A stretch of DNA of 64,000 nt. Origin: an uncultured Armatimonadota bacterium (GTDB taxonomy: Bacteria > Armatimonadota > Fimbriimonadia > Fimbriimonadales > Fimbriimonadaceae). The stretch is taken from assembly GCA_903833215.1 (NCBI GenBank), contig CAILEM010000050.1:1-64000 (forward strand), written 5' to 3'. The notes under the pieces are model-generated. The model saw only the letters and a program-made list of their open reading frames with translations. It searched no databases and was not told the DNA's origin. Both the position numbers and the translations under genes were made by a program. Positions 53,358-61,668 of this stretch are shown here, one piece after another (the first letter of the stretch is position 1; each line of letters opens with the position of its first letter).

Positions 53358-53632
53358 TGAGGGCGGGAGCGAACAAGGATTTCGCGAAGGTCGGCTTGAT
53401 CTTGCATAAGATCCTCTTCCGTCACTTCAGGAAATGCACCTTTTTCTTTGATAAATGCCTCTGCTTCGAAGTAACCGAAACCAAGCACCTCGCCAGCTTC
53501 TCCAATTGAAATTAACAGTTCTCGTACCCCCTCAAGCACCAGCGCTTCAAGGGCCCATCTAGGTAGCGCAGTGTCTCCCAAGCTTTTGGAGACTGCTTCG
53601 CTCAAGGTGGTGGGGATCTCGATTGTGGTCAC
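53354..53632 (-). CDS. UPF0175-type antitoxin
   Basis: The 92-residue protein, from GTG 53632, reads TTIEIPTTLSEAVSKSLGDT, ALPRWALEALVLEGVRELLI, SIGEAGEVLGFGYFEAEAFI, the UPF0175 helix-turn-helix pattern, with a tail that binds the toxin. AAAGGACG about 12 bases upstream supports this start. A longer frame upstream exists without recognisable sequence. It pairs with the PIN toxin gene downstream. Confidence 0.8.
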   Translation of the reverse strand: MTTIEIPTTLSEAVSKSLGDTALPRWALEALVLEGVRELLISIGEAGEVLGFGYFEAEAFIKEKGAFPEVTEEDLMQDQADLREILVRSRPQ

Positions 53633-53847
53633 GATTATGAGACGTCCTTTCTCTGTATTGTGTCGCGTTGCGGTCGTTAAGTGTATGTGTTTCTTTGGGG
53701 ACCAGCAAGTGGGTGTATTGCCCTTGACGACGAAATCCATTGCACCTTCTTTGTGTTCGCTTCCGACGGACGGACGAAAAGTCGAATTCTCGCGTGTATC
53801 ACGCATGACAGTGGAAGGCGCGAGCAAATGCGTCAACCACCGCAGAC

Positions 53848-54030
53848 TCAATCTCGAGTGCGGCGAACAACCCTACAGACTCTGACAAACCCTTCTCTAG
53901 ATCTTGGGTCACTGTTGATTAGTCCCAGGAGAATCTCGATCCGCTGTTGAGGCGTGAGGTTGCGATACACCTCGCGGTCGGCCTCGTCCGCGTCTTTGTG
54001 GCTGCGAAAGATCCGCACTATTTTGTCCAC
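53848..54030 (-). CDS. Small protein related to nucleotidyltransferase partners (orphan)
   Basis: The 60-residue protein, from GTG 54030, reads DKIVRIFRSHKDADEADREV, YRNLTPQQRIEILLGLINSD and GFVRVCRVVRRTRD, the same class as 38696-38896. In that locus a nucleotidyltransferase follows. Here none does: the next genes are the UPF0175/PIN pair, 216 bases away. It is therefore an orphan of a lost module. The first 102 bases are repeated directly at 55337-55438. Confidence 0.6.
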   Translation of the reverse strand: MDKIVRIFRSHKDADEADREVYRNLTPQQRIEILLGLINSDPRSREGFVRVCRVVRRTRD

Positions 54031-54042
54031 GACATCATTTTA
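53941..54042. repeat. Direct repeat flanking the aspartic protease gene, left copy
   Basis: The 102 bases covering the start of the small orphan gene recur in the same orientation at 55337-55438, with about 13 mismatches. Shared blocks include GCGTGAGGTTGC, CAGCCTCGTCCGCGTC-like and GGCTGCGAAAGAT. The two copies enclose 1.3 kb with the protease gene. Confidence 0.8.
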
Positions 54043-54118
54043 CATGAATGATGCACAGGGGGATGGAGCCAGTGTGTCGGGGTTCAGCAGTTAAGAGGGC
54101 ATCTGGTAGATTTCGTAG

Positions 54119-55300
54119 ATGACTCCGATGGTTGCCTTGCTCCTGGTTCAAGGATCGGTTGCTCCACCCACTTCCGTGACCGTACCGATGATTCTTGAAG
54201 GTAATGCCCCGATGGTAGAAGTGCAGTTTCCGACGCTGAAAGGTGGTGTCAGGAAGGCTAGGTTTCTGGTTGATTCCGGCGGTGGGGCGTTCATTTTATG
54301 TTCCAAGTTGATTGCCGACGTGGGAGCCAAGGCGTCGGGGCCGGCCGAGAAGGAAGATGGTGAAAGCTACGTCAACCTCGAACCCGTAACGGCAAAGCTG
54401 GGAAAAATGCCTTTAAACTTTGAAGGTGTGCCCATCCTCGGAAAGCCAGATTCCGAATGGCTGCTTACCCGGAACCACGCGGAGGGATTGATTCCCGCAC
54501 GCATGTTGCGCCACTACTGCGTGATCTTCGATTACGTCAAGCGGACTTTTACGCTGGATAGCTCTGGCACCAGAAAGCACATTGGCACACCGATTCCTAC
54601 TCCAATCAGCCGCAGAACTGGCTACCCTCGGCTGGAATTTGTTGTTGATAACAAGACGTACGGGGCCCTCTTGGACACCGGCGCCAGTTTCACGATGATG
54701 AGTCGAAAGGTATTGGATACTTGGGCCGCCCAGAACCCGACTTGGCCCAACTCGACCGGTGCGACGGGCTTTGCCAATATGTTTGGGGGCCCAATGGAAA
54801 AGGACCTCCTCCTGCTTCGTGTCCCATCGCTGAAGCTGGGAGACGCCGACATCAAGAGCGCTGTCGCCTGTTCGCGGCCCGAGGGGACCTTCGAAAAGTG
54901 GATGAGCCGAATGATGACCCAACCCATCGTGGGATCGATCGCCGGCAATGTGCTGCTCGACTTTCGGGTCGAAATCGACTTCGCTAACGGAGTCACCTAC
55001 TTTCGTCGGGATAGAGTTTCTTCGGATGCTGACCAGAACTCAGTCGGGCTTGTGATGACCGTTGGTAAGTCTGGCGACCTCGTGGTATCGGGATTATCTT
55101 CTTCAGCCGCTGACGACGTAAAGTCATCAGTGAATGTTGGCGATGCTTTGGTCGCCGTTAATGGCGTCAATCAAACTGGCCGACCGTTGGCGCAGGTTGC
55201 AGAATCTCTCCACGGAGGTGTCGGACGAACAAAGAGACTTCGGCTTCGGCGAGGCGACAAGACATTGGACGTGGTGGTGACTGTTAAGAGGCTTCTTTAG
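54119..55300 (+). CDS. Two-lobed aspartic protease-like protein with C-terminal PDZ domain
   Basis: The 393-residue product starts with a short hydrophobic segment (MTPMVALLLVQGSVA). The first retropepsin-like lobe has FLVDSGGGAFILCSK (Asp52). The second has YGALLDTGASFTMMSRKVLD (Asp186) and later VGSIAGNVLLDFRVEIDF. A PDZ-like domain occupies about residues 310-393 (VGLVMTVGKSGDLVVSGLSS, VNVGDALVAVNGVNQTGRPL). One chain therefore supplies both catalytic Asp residues, as in pepsins. Similar aspartyl protease-PDZ proteins occur in other bacteria. The gene is flanked by 102-nt direct repeats. Confidence 0.82.
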   Translation: MTPMVALLLVQGSVAPPTSVTVPMILEGNAPMVEVQFPTLKGGVRKARFLVDSGGGAFILCSKLIADVGAKASGPAEKEDGESYVNLEPVTAKLGKMPLNFEGVPILGKPDSEWLLTRNHAEGLIPARMLRHYCVIFDYVKRTFTLDSSGTRKHIGTPIPTPISRRTGYPRLEFVVDNKTYGALLDTGASFTMMSRKVLDTWAAQNPTWPNSTGATGFANMFGGPMEKDLLLLRVPSLKLGDADIKSAVACSRPEGTFEKWMSRMMTQPIVGSIAGNVLLDFRVEIDFANGVTYFRRDRVSSDADQNSVGLVMTVGKSGDLVVSGLSSSAADDVKSSVNVGDALVAVNGVNQTGRPLAQVAESLHGGVGRTKRLRLRRGDKTLDVVVTVKRLL

Positions 55301-55327
55301 CGTTGGGAGTCCGCCAATTTTGACGTC

Positions 55328-55426
55328 TTAGAAGACCTGCTGTTGGGGCGTGAGGTTGCCATACAACTCGCGGTCAGCCTCGTCCGCGTCTTCGCGGCTG
55401 CGAAAGATGCGCACACCTTTATCCAC
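55328..55426 (-). pseudogene. Truncated copy of the small orphan protein gene
   Basis: From GTG 55426 the frame reads DKGVRIFRSREDADEADREL, YGNLTPQQQVF and stops after 32 residues, where the relative at 53848 continues to 60. The sequence beyond is unrelated. This truncated gene is part of the right-hand direct repeat (55337-55438). Confidence 0.75.
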
Positions 55427-55438
55427 GACCTCATTTTA
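55337..55438. repeat. Direct repeat flanking the aspartic protease gene, right copy
   Basis: Partner of 53941-54042 in the same orientation. The matching part ends at the truncation point of the small gene. Confidence 0.8.
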
Positions 55439-55548
55439 GTCGAAGGAGTCTCAGCATTCGGAGCAAGCGACATCGCCGCACAATCGACCAAACGGTGAGT
55501 GGTCTGCCCTGCCGAGGTCCTCATCGCAGCGAAACGTTAAGCCATGGT

Positions 55549-55581
55549 GCATTCTGCTCCCACCGGGTGGAAGCAGAATGC
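55549..55581. other. Hairpin near the end of a secreted protein gene
   Basis: GCATTCTGCTCCCAC pairs with GTGGAAGCAGAATGC apart from one mismatch, around a three-base loop. It lies between the convergent protease and secreted-protein genes. No clear T-run, so terminator use is uncertain. Confidence 0.55.
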
Positions 55582-55636
55582 TGAAATGACTCAAAACATC
55601 CAAAGGATGAAAGTGCTACGCAGACTCTCACCCGAT

Positions 55637-56737
55637 TCAGTTCTTCGTCTTCTTACCGCCGAGCATCAGATTCAGAGTGGATTTCGTTTGAAGGCGAGCC
55701 AACGGGTTGGTCCCGTCAGTCGCCGTGCCTGGTCCATAGGCGATCATGTTGAGCATCACGAAATCGGCATCTTTGAAGATGCCGGCGGGGATCGAAACGC
55801 GATTCGTGTCGGGCCCCATGAACGAGTGGTCATCGACACGTTTTCGAACTTCACCCATCTCTAAGAAACTGTTATCGGCCAACAAGTTCGCGGTGTAGTT
55901 CTCGGACGAACTCCAGAGAATCATCGTGTTCTTGCCTTCCATCGCAAAGATCGATGCGACTTCGCCGAGGGCACTCGAAATCGGAGACCATCCGAACGCC
56001 AGCGATCCGGACAGATCAACCTTCTGCGAAATATCGGGTGAGGTCACTTCGATCGGCGAAAGGAAATCGACCCCGGTTGGGACTTCCATCGAAACTTTAC
56101 CGGCATAGCTCGACTCAAGATTGTATTTGCCGAGCAGCGACGCGTCGTCCTCGACACTTCCCTTTTGTTTGGCCGCTGGCCAGTATCCAGTCGTCCAATT
56201 CGGCTTATAGAAATAGGACTCTTTAACATTTGGCCCCATCTGAGCGGAGCGCTTCGACATCTCGGCCAGTTGCTCGGGAGACAAGTCGGCAAGCTTGAAA
56301 ACTCGCGGCTGACCTTCCTTAACGGTGTCCGACGAACCCCAATAGACCTTGATCGTCAAATCCGGAATCGTGCCCGCGCCCGAGCTACTCCCACCACCGG
56401 CGCCATTCCCACCACTCGAAGGAGTGGGGCGAAACAGATCAAGAGGAAGACTACTACCCAGTTTCAGACCACTGGGCGGCGCCAGGGTTGCTGTCGCCGA
56501 GTCAGGTGCGATCGACGGCGACCAAAGACGCACGTTGAGCAGCTTTGACGGCATGCCGGGAATAGAGATTCCAGGAGGCAGCTTAACTCCGGGCGGCAAC
56601 TTTGGCATCTGGATTGCTGGCATTCCAGCGATCCTCATCACCTTCGTTTCGGCGAAAATGGCAAAGTAAGCTTGATCATCTGCCGGTTTTGCCGGCGCCG
56701 TGATAAGCGAAAGAGCGATCCATGCAAGATTCATCAT
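55637..56737 (-). CDS. Secreted protein of unknown function, Pro/Gly-rich linker
   Basis: The 366-residue product has a signal peptide (MNLAWIALSLITAPA). Residues 45-80 are a Pro-rich repeat (MPKLPPGVKLPPGISIPGMP) and 100-130 a Ser/Gly-rich linker. The rest is beta-rich (LTIKVYWGSSDTVKEGQPRV, ILWSSSENYTANLLADNSFL, GPDTNRVSIPAGIFKDADFV). No family was recognised. ATG 56737 was chosen over 56734 without strong support. A TTG three codons earlier is also in frame. Confidence 0.7.
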   Translation of the reverse strand: MMNLAWIALSLITAPAKPADDQAYFAIFAETKVMRIAGMPAIQMPKLPPGVKLPPGISIPGMPSKLLNVRLWSPSIAPDSATATLAPPSGLKLGSSLPLDLFRPTPSSGGNGAGGGSSSGAGTIPDLTIKVYWGSSDTVKEGQPRVFKLADLSPEQLAEMSKRSAQMGPNVKESYFYKPNWTTGYWPAAKQKGSVEDDASLLGKYNLESSYAGKVSMEVPTGVDFLSPIEVTSPDISQKVDLSGSLAFGWSPISSALGEVASIFAMEGKNTMILWSSSENYTANLLADNSFLEMGEVRKRVDDHSFMGPDTNRVSIPAGIFKDADFVMLNMIAYGPGTATDGTNPLARLQTKSTLNLMLGGKKTKN

Positions 56738-56761
56738 AATGTTCAACTTTGAGACATAGGT

Positions 56762-57076
56762 CTATTCGTTACGTTCTGCACGATTTCCTGCGAGAGATGC
56801 TCGCGAGCAAATGAGTGGGTGTTCCAGAACCAGTGCGGTGATCGTGACAGGTTTCCAATCTAGTCTCGAATCCTTCGATAGCCTGAAAAGTACTCGGCAG
56901 CAGTGGCTTGCCAGATTCTTCGAAGAGAGCGCACAGGCAACTTTGCTTACCGTCACCAGGTAGATCGTGCCATCGGCACCGATAATCGGCATAGCACTTA
57001 AACCTGCGTTCGCCGACGCATCTACCAACTCGAGGACTCTTGAGTTACGGTCGAGCGCCAAAAGGCTCCCGTGTTG
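56762..57076 (-). pseudogene. Possible PQQ-type beta-propeller fragment
   Basis: In the frame overlapping the end of the nitrilase gene, GSLLALDRNSRVLELVDASA, NAGLSAMPIIGADGTIYLVT looks like one blade of a PQQ-like beta-propeller (xLYALDxxTGxxxW, PxxxxDGTxYxxT). No rest of a propeller is present and the fragment overlaps the nitrilase 3' end by about 30 bases, so it is probably a remnant. Weak evidence. Confidence 0.3.
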
Positions 57077-57890
57077 ACGATATCAACGGTTCCATCTGGG
57101 CCAACCCGTGTGGGTCCCACTCAATCTCAGCAACGTAGCACGGATACTGGCGTTGTTGCAATGCACTAGTCTCAACGTCCAATTCGAAGACCACAACAGG
57201 TTGCTCAGCAGAGGTTTCTGCAATGACTGTCCCATCTGGAGCGATGCAAAACCCACGTCCACCGAAGGTGAGTTCGGGCGATGCAACGCCTACTCGATTC
57301 GAACTGGCAACATAGCAGCCCGATACAATGGCCGCCGTTTGAGCGGCGGGCAACCAAGTTCGCAGACTCTCTCCACTGGCTCGAGGTATCGCAATCAGGC
57401 TGGCACCTTGGCGGCGATAGTATCTGGCCCATTCGGTAAAGAACAGCTCGGTGCAAAGAAGAAATCCGGCGCTCCAACCACCTAGATCCACTACATCAAA
57501 TCCGTCAAGGTGAGCTTGAAACCAATCGGATTCGAAGAATCCTGGCTCATCTGGGAAGTATTGCTTGTGATGAACCCGTTGATATTTCCCACCGACGAGA
57601 GCAAACGCTTCGTTGGCAAGACGCTCCCCTGCGGATACGGGTCGAGATGACAATACAACTGGAATGTCGAGAGTCCGCAGCACTTCAATTCCTGCTTCGC
57701 CCTCACGGATCGATTGTGCTGCCCCTTCCCTATCAAACGTATTCGACTCCGCCAACCACGAGCCAAACGGCATTTCGTTCGTGATCAGAACCTCGGGTCG
57801 TGCGTGGGAGATCTCACGGGCAAGTTCAGCCCACTCGTTCGAGCCCGGCAGCATATTCGTTGGAGCTTGGATGATGGCAACCCGCATCAT
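57045..57890 (-). CDS. Carbon-nitrogen hydrolase (nitrilase superfamily)
   Basis: The 281-residue protein has the catalytic triad Glu-Lys-Cys in the expected order: Glu40 in VLITNEMPFGSWL, Lys110 in VHHKQYFPDE, Cys147 in GFLLCTELFFTEWARYY (numbered from the TTG before the ATG). SNRVG and GRGFCIAPDGTVIAE are also family features. Members hydrolyse amides or nitriles, and the substrate is unknown. The start ATG 57890 has AAGGTA eight bases upstream. A propeller fragment overlaps its 3' end. Confidence 0.87.
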   Translation of the reverse strand: MMRVAIIQAPTNMLPGSNEWAELAREISHARPEVLITNEMPFGSWLAESNTFDREGAAQSIREGEAGIEVLRTLDIPVVLSSRPVSAGERLANEAFALVGGKYQRVHHKQYFPDEPGFFESDWFQAHLDGFDVVDLGGWSAGFLLCTELFFTEWARYYRRQGASLIAIPRASGESLRTWLPAAQTAAIVSGCYVASSNRVGVASPELTFGGRGFCIAPDGTVIAETSAEQPVVVFELDVETSALQQRQYPCYVAEIEWDPHGLAQMEPLISSTREPFGARP

Positions 57891-57977
57891 CAAACATTAC
57901 CTTGCTGTTGTAGACGATCGGAGAAGCAACGGGCCCCCGGGGCGTTATCCCAAAGCGGCAATCAAAGGAAGGAATTG

Positions 57978-58409
57978 TCACACAATCGGATCAAAGATCT
58001 CAAAAGTTCCGAATCGGCGAAAATCTGCGATATTTCGTGTGGCAAAGCGAGTGACGCCCTCGGCAGCAAGCGAATAAGCAATCCTCGCATCAAAGATTGC
58101 TCTTCTAGGAAAGTCCTGAGTAGCCGAAGCTGCCCAGACAGAATCGGAAACATCGATTCCAGACTTTAGGATTGTCCAGAAAGGGTTCGTCCGGAGCTCA
58201 TCGACAACTATTACTGCCTCATTCGCAGACAAAGCTTTGGGGAAAATCGCAGGGTTCCGAATCAGGACATAAAACTCTACAAGGATCAGTTCCGACAGAG
58301 CGAAATCACGGTCCTGTAGGTGACTGTTCAAAAAACGACTAGCTCTTAGGTGTTCGGGCGCAGACACATTGTAGGCGTAGACCAATATATTCGTATCGCA
58401 ACTTGTCAT
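57978..58409 (-). CDS. VapC-type PIN toxin
   Basis: The 143-residue RNase toxin begins MTSCDTNILVYAYN, with the first catalytic Asp of CDTNIL. ELILVEFYVLIRNPAIF holds the conserved Glu, and FDARIAYSLAAEGVTRFATR with IADFRRF completes the acidic site. The ATG at 58409 gives the standard PIN start. The antitoxin gene ends six bases upstream on the same strand. Confidence 0.88.
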   Translation of the reverse strand: MTSCDTNILVYAYNVSAPEHLRASRFLNSHLQDRDFALSELILVEFYVLIRNPAIFPKALSANEAVIVVDELRTNPFWTILKSGIDVSDSVWAASATQDFPRRAIFDARIAYSLAAEGVTRFATRNIADFRRFGTFEIFDPIV

Positions 58410-58414
58410 CGTGC

Positions 58415-58639
58415 CTACCGTTGATTTGCGATGTCTCTCCACTCGTCTGCTGGAATCATTGGTACTCCCAAGTCGCGAGGAGACAGCACTGGGGCGCGAT
58501 TCGTACCTTTCACGGAGGACACGAGTAAACGGTCTATTCCGCGACGAACGATCTCAGCGACCGTTGCTTGACGCCGTTCAGCTTCTTCCTTAAGCGATTG
58601 GTAGACATCATCCGGCAACATTACCTGAAGGCGTTTCAT
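58415..58639 (-). CDS. VapB-type ribbon-helix-helix antitoxin
   Basis: The 74-residue protein has a ribbon-helix-helix start (MKRLQVMLPDDVYQSLKEEA, ERRQATVAEIVRRGIDRLL) and a C-terminal acidic toxin-binding tail (ADEWRDIANQR). It lies six bases upstream of the PIN toxin gene and should autoregulate the pair. Confidence 0.88.
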   Translation of the reverse strand: MKRLQVMLPDDVYQSLKEEAERRQATVAEIVRRGIDRLLVSSVKGTNRAPVLSPRDLGVPMIPADEWRDIANQR

Positions 58640-58720
58640 GAGTCGATTTTACTCATCATTCGCTTTGACGTGATGTATTGTCACTCAATCAATCGCCACC
58701 CTCGCTATATTGAACGACAG

Positions 58721-59260
58721 ATGGACGCACTATCCGAAACCCCGATCCGAACTTCCATCTTCACCATTGATCGCGCCAGCTATTCCCGTGCAAGGCTGAT
58801 TGACGTAGGAGGCGCGATCTCTATTTGGGTCGGACTGGGATTGGTGGCGGACCTGGTTGGTTGGGCGATGACCTTCGGTGATGATCCATTGAATGGATTT
58901 TTTGCCCTGGCGATATTCCTCTTTCCGGGTCTGCTGATTTTCGTGTTTCTCTTTTCGCTTGCCCGAATTTGGAGCCCCAAGAACCGACACCTCTTCGAGA
59001 GACCGAGGAGTTTTGAGTTCACCCCGGACCAGATCGCCGTGTCGATGGGAGAACGTGGCGACGCCCGATACAGTTGGTAGCTGATCACCCGGATCGCCAC
59101 GCCGAAAGGCTGGACGTTCCTATTTCAGGGGCAGCTTCTTGCGGTTGCGATACCGGATTCATGCCTTGCGCCAGAAGATTTGCCAAGCTTTCGGGCATTG
59201 ATTCTAGCCAAGAGGGTGCCGGCAAAGGGAAATAGCTCTCCCTTCCAGTCGAAGGACTGA
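58721..59260 (+). pseudogene. YcxB-like membrane protein gene with internal amber stop
   Basis: From ATG 58721 the frame encodes two membrane helices (AISIWVGLGLVADLVGWAMT, FFALAIFLFPGLLIFVFLFS) and the YcxB-like start of the C-terminal domain (SFEFTPDQIAVSMGERGDAR, YSW). TAG at 59078-59080 then interrupts. Reading on in the same frame gives LITRIATPKGWTFLFQGQLL, AVAIPDSCLAPEDLPSFRAL, ILAKR and a natural stop at 59258. The continuation is typical YcxB sequence, so one codon has changed to amber, or readthrough occurs. Confidence 0.72.
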
Positions 59261-59280
59261 TAGTCGTGACGGGAATGGGT

Positions 59281-59610
59281 CTAGGCGATGGCTCTTGCAC
59301 GCCCTCGGATCGCCTCAAGCGAGGTGGCTTGATCTGGTTCTTGCTTCCATAGCCGATAGCCGGATTCCATATTCATCCAGTAGCCAGCCGGTATTTCAAG
59401 AGCGGCTTCTAGCTGGAGCGCTGTTTCGGCAGTCAGAAGACGACGCCCCGCAACCAACTCCGTCACGAATGATTGGGGCCTGCCCAAGATGCGGGCAAAC
59501 TCTCGGATCGAAATATTCCTAGCCGCCAGTTCACTCTGGAGCGTAACTCCAGGCGGCAAAACTCTTGACGGCTTTGGATCAACGTGATTCTTCATTTTAT
59601 TCGCTTCCAT
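59281..59610 (-). CDS. higA: HigA-type antitoxin (XRE helix-turn-helix)
   Basis: The 109-residue protein has the HigA pattern: LPPGVTLQSELAARNISIRE, FARILGRPQSFVTELVAGRR, LLTAETALQLEAALEIPAGY, WMNMESGYRLWK. The helix-turn-helix binds the operon promoter. ATG 59610 follows the toxin gene stop by 13 bases, giving the toxin-first order typical of HigBA. A second ATG at 59595 is possible. Confidence 0.85.
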   Translation of the reverse strand: MEANKMKNHVDPKPSRVLPPGVTLQSELAARNISIREFARILGRPQSFVTELVAGRRLLTAETALQLEAALEIPAGYWMNMESGYRLWKQEPDQATSLEAIRGRARAIA

Positions 59611-59623
59611 CCAACCATTCCTT

Positions 59624-59926
59624 TTAATGATAGTCCCGAACTGCAATGATCTCAGCGCCAGGTTCATTGTCTATCGTTACCAACCGCAAAATCAACCGGA
59701 ATTGATCATTGAGTCGCATCGAATAGCATCCGGCGCATTCGCTTGGTACCTTTTCCAACCGACGACTTTTCAAAGAACGGAGATCCCTTTCGTCCCGAGC
59801 GAAGGCTATTTGGCCCATCGCCTCAAAGAATCGGTCCACAACAACTGGCGGCAGCGATTTATAAAGCCGTCCTGACTCGGATGTGTACAGCTCGAGTACA
59901 TCTCTTTCTACGATATGAATTCGCAT
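59624..59926 (-). CDS. higB: HigB-type toxin (RelE superfamily)
   Basis: The 100-residue protein contains the RelE/HigB core: ELYTSESGRLYKSLPPVVVD, LRSLKSRRLEKVPSECAGCY, SMRLNDQFRLILRLVTIDNE, AEIIAVRDYH. HigB cleaves mRNA on the ribosome. The ATG at 59926 starts MRIHIVERDVLELY. The usual start sequence of the family (IRSFxxKxLxxLY) is partly changed. The antitoxin HigA follows. Confidence 0.82.
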   Translation of the reverse strand: MRIHIVERDVLELYTSESGRLYKSLPPVVVDRFFEAMGQIAFARDERDLRSLKSRRLEKVPSECAGCYSMRLNDQFRLILRLVTIDNEPGAEIIAVRDYH

Positions 59927-60030
59927 GTCGCAACGAAGGCTAGCCTTCCAAATCACCGATCACTTGGTTTTGCTAGATACTAAGGAATTACGGAATAGAA
60001 CATATTAGCTCCATAACTCACAGTAGTAAA

Positions 60031-61467
60031 TCATCTCGTCAACTGAAGCGAAATCCCTGCGTCCTTTCCGCTGACTATCCCATTGCCGAGGTCTCCACCA
60101 TGGTCGGTCAAATCATTTCCAACACCGTAAACCTTCTCCTGCTTCGGCAAGTAGGTGAATGGCTGGCCATCGAACGGATTCGTTGGCCACGCACCAAGGA
60201 TCGGTACGAAACCGGCCACCGTCGGTGGCAGTTTGCCGCCGTGACTTGCTCGGTAAACCCTCGAAGCTAACAATATCCTTGTCAAATCACGTTCGGCACG
60301 CCACCCGCAGCTAAGGGTTGGGAGAATGTCCCAGGTGTACTGACCGACTACCAACCGTCCCAAGCTGTTGTGAATTCGATTGAGGGCTGATCGCACATCT
60401 TCCGTGTTGGGAGTTGGAGGTTTGGCAGGACTCGCTGCATCGAGAGTATTTCCTATCGCTGTTACAAGATCCATCGACTTGTACGGCCCTTTGTAATTAC
60501 TTTGATAGATGTGCCGCAGGACGTCATTTGCATCCTGTTCCAGTTCGTTGTAGGAGGTTCGGTCGAGTTTGCTAAGCGGAACACTGGCATTAGAAATAGC
60601 GAACTGAGTTTTTCTTGCCGCCTTCTTAACGGTCTCAAGAGCATCATACGAGCCCGCACCCGTCAATTTAGGCTTGTTGGAAGCGAGATCAGGCAACGTG
60701 TACTCAAGAAATTCTCCTTTGATCGCAGCAACCAAGTTTTGGTCTTCTTTGGGTGCTGGTTGCAGAGATCTGAGGATCACAGAACAATCCTTGGCCGGAA
60801 ATTTCGACTGGGCATACAGATCGGTAGTTGACGTCGAAATGCCCATTACAATGTTAGTCGCAAGATAAGGGAAGATGCTGCCACTACCGGAACGCATCGC
60901 ATCTACGAGCCTGTACAACAACAAAACGAGCCGAGTCGCCATTCCAAAATCACTAGCCGCCACGTAGCTCTCAGAACTGAAAGCCAACATCCGTGTTAGG
61001 TCGATTTGCGCGCGAGAGCTGTCTGCGTCCTCCATCTCTAGCCCAGACGGCACAGCTAACGGTCCGCTCGCAAGGACCGCCTCCAAATCCGACAAGAGGT
61101 GGGGATTGGTTTTCCAGAGTCGCTTCACCAACGCAATCTGTTCCGCTTCGGTGACTTTCACGTTCGTCTTGCCGCCCTTAGAGATCTGCCAGAGCGCAGA
61201 CCAATTGGCTGTGACTCTGTTCGCGTCTTCTGGCTTGATTTTCTTCGCGAGGGCGATGAGTTTCTCGTAGCGCGCTTTGGCCGCCTTATCCTCAGGCGGC
61301 ACATTGAGCAACTCTTTCGGAACCAACGCCTTGAGCTCGTTCAGCGTCGCCAGACGCACTTCAGGCTTCTGCTCGGCGCAGCCCGTCACGACCACGACGG
61401 ACGCGGCACTCGCGAGATACAAAGCCATTGGCAGTAACCCAAAACGAGCGAGAGCGTTCATTGCCAT
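60031..61467 (-). CDS. Lipoprotein of unknown function
   Basis: The 478-residue product has a lipoprotein signal (LPMALYLASAASVVVVTGC) with the acylated Cys in VTGC. The mature protein is helical and charged (ELKALVPKELLNVPPEDKAA, LIALAKKIKPEDANRVTANW, VRSALNRIHNSLGRL), ending with ILLASRVYRASHGGKLPPTV, GAWPTNPFDGQPFTYLPKQE. That ending resembles secreted general secretion/pilin-like C-termini, but no family is assigned. ATG 61467 or 61461 are both possible. Confidence 0.72.
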   Translation of the reverse strand: MAMNALARFGLLPMALYLASAASVVVVTGCAEQKPEVRLATLNELKALVPKELLNVPPEDKAAKARYEKLIALAKKIKPEDANRVTANWSALWQISKGGKTNVKVTEAEQIALVKRLWKTNPHLLSDLEAVLASGPLAVPSGLEMEDADSSRAQIDLTRMLAFSSESYVAASDFGMATRLVLLLYRLVDAMRSGSGSIFPYLATNIVMGISTSTTDLYAQSKFPAKDCSVILRSLQPAPKEDQNLVAAIKGEFLEYTLPDLASNKPKLTGAGSYDALETVKKAARKTQFAISNASVPLSKLDRTSYNELEQDANDVLRHIYQSNYKGPYKSMDLVTAIGNTLDAASPAKPPTPNTEDVRSALNRIHNSLGRLVVGQYTWDILPTLSCGWRAERDLTRILLASRVYRASHGGKLPPTVAGFVPILGAWPTNPFDGQPFTYLPKQEKVYGVGNDLTDHGGDLGNGIVSGKDAGISLQLTR

Positions 61468-61668
61468 ATCATGGCATGCGCTTATCGATTTTGAATCACA
61501 GCAAGATATGGCCAATACGGCCAATTGGCCCAGTAGCCCTTTGTGAGGAGTATCCAAACTCCGGTTTATTTTCCTTCAGGCTTCGAGATACTTCCCAGAA
61601 CTCGGATGTAGAGTTTCCCCAGATCTAGATTGGGTGAGCCTAAGTCGGCATTGGGAATGGAACCATCT

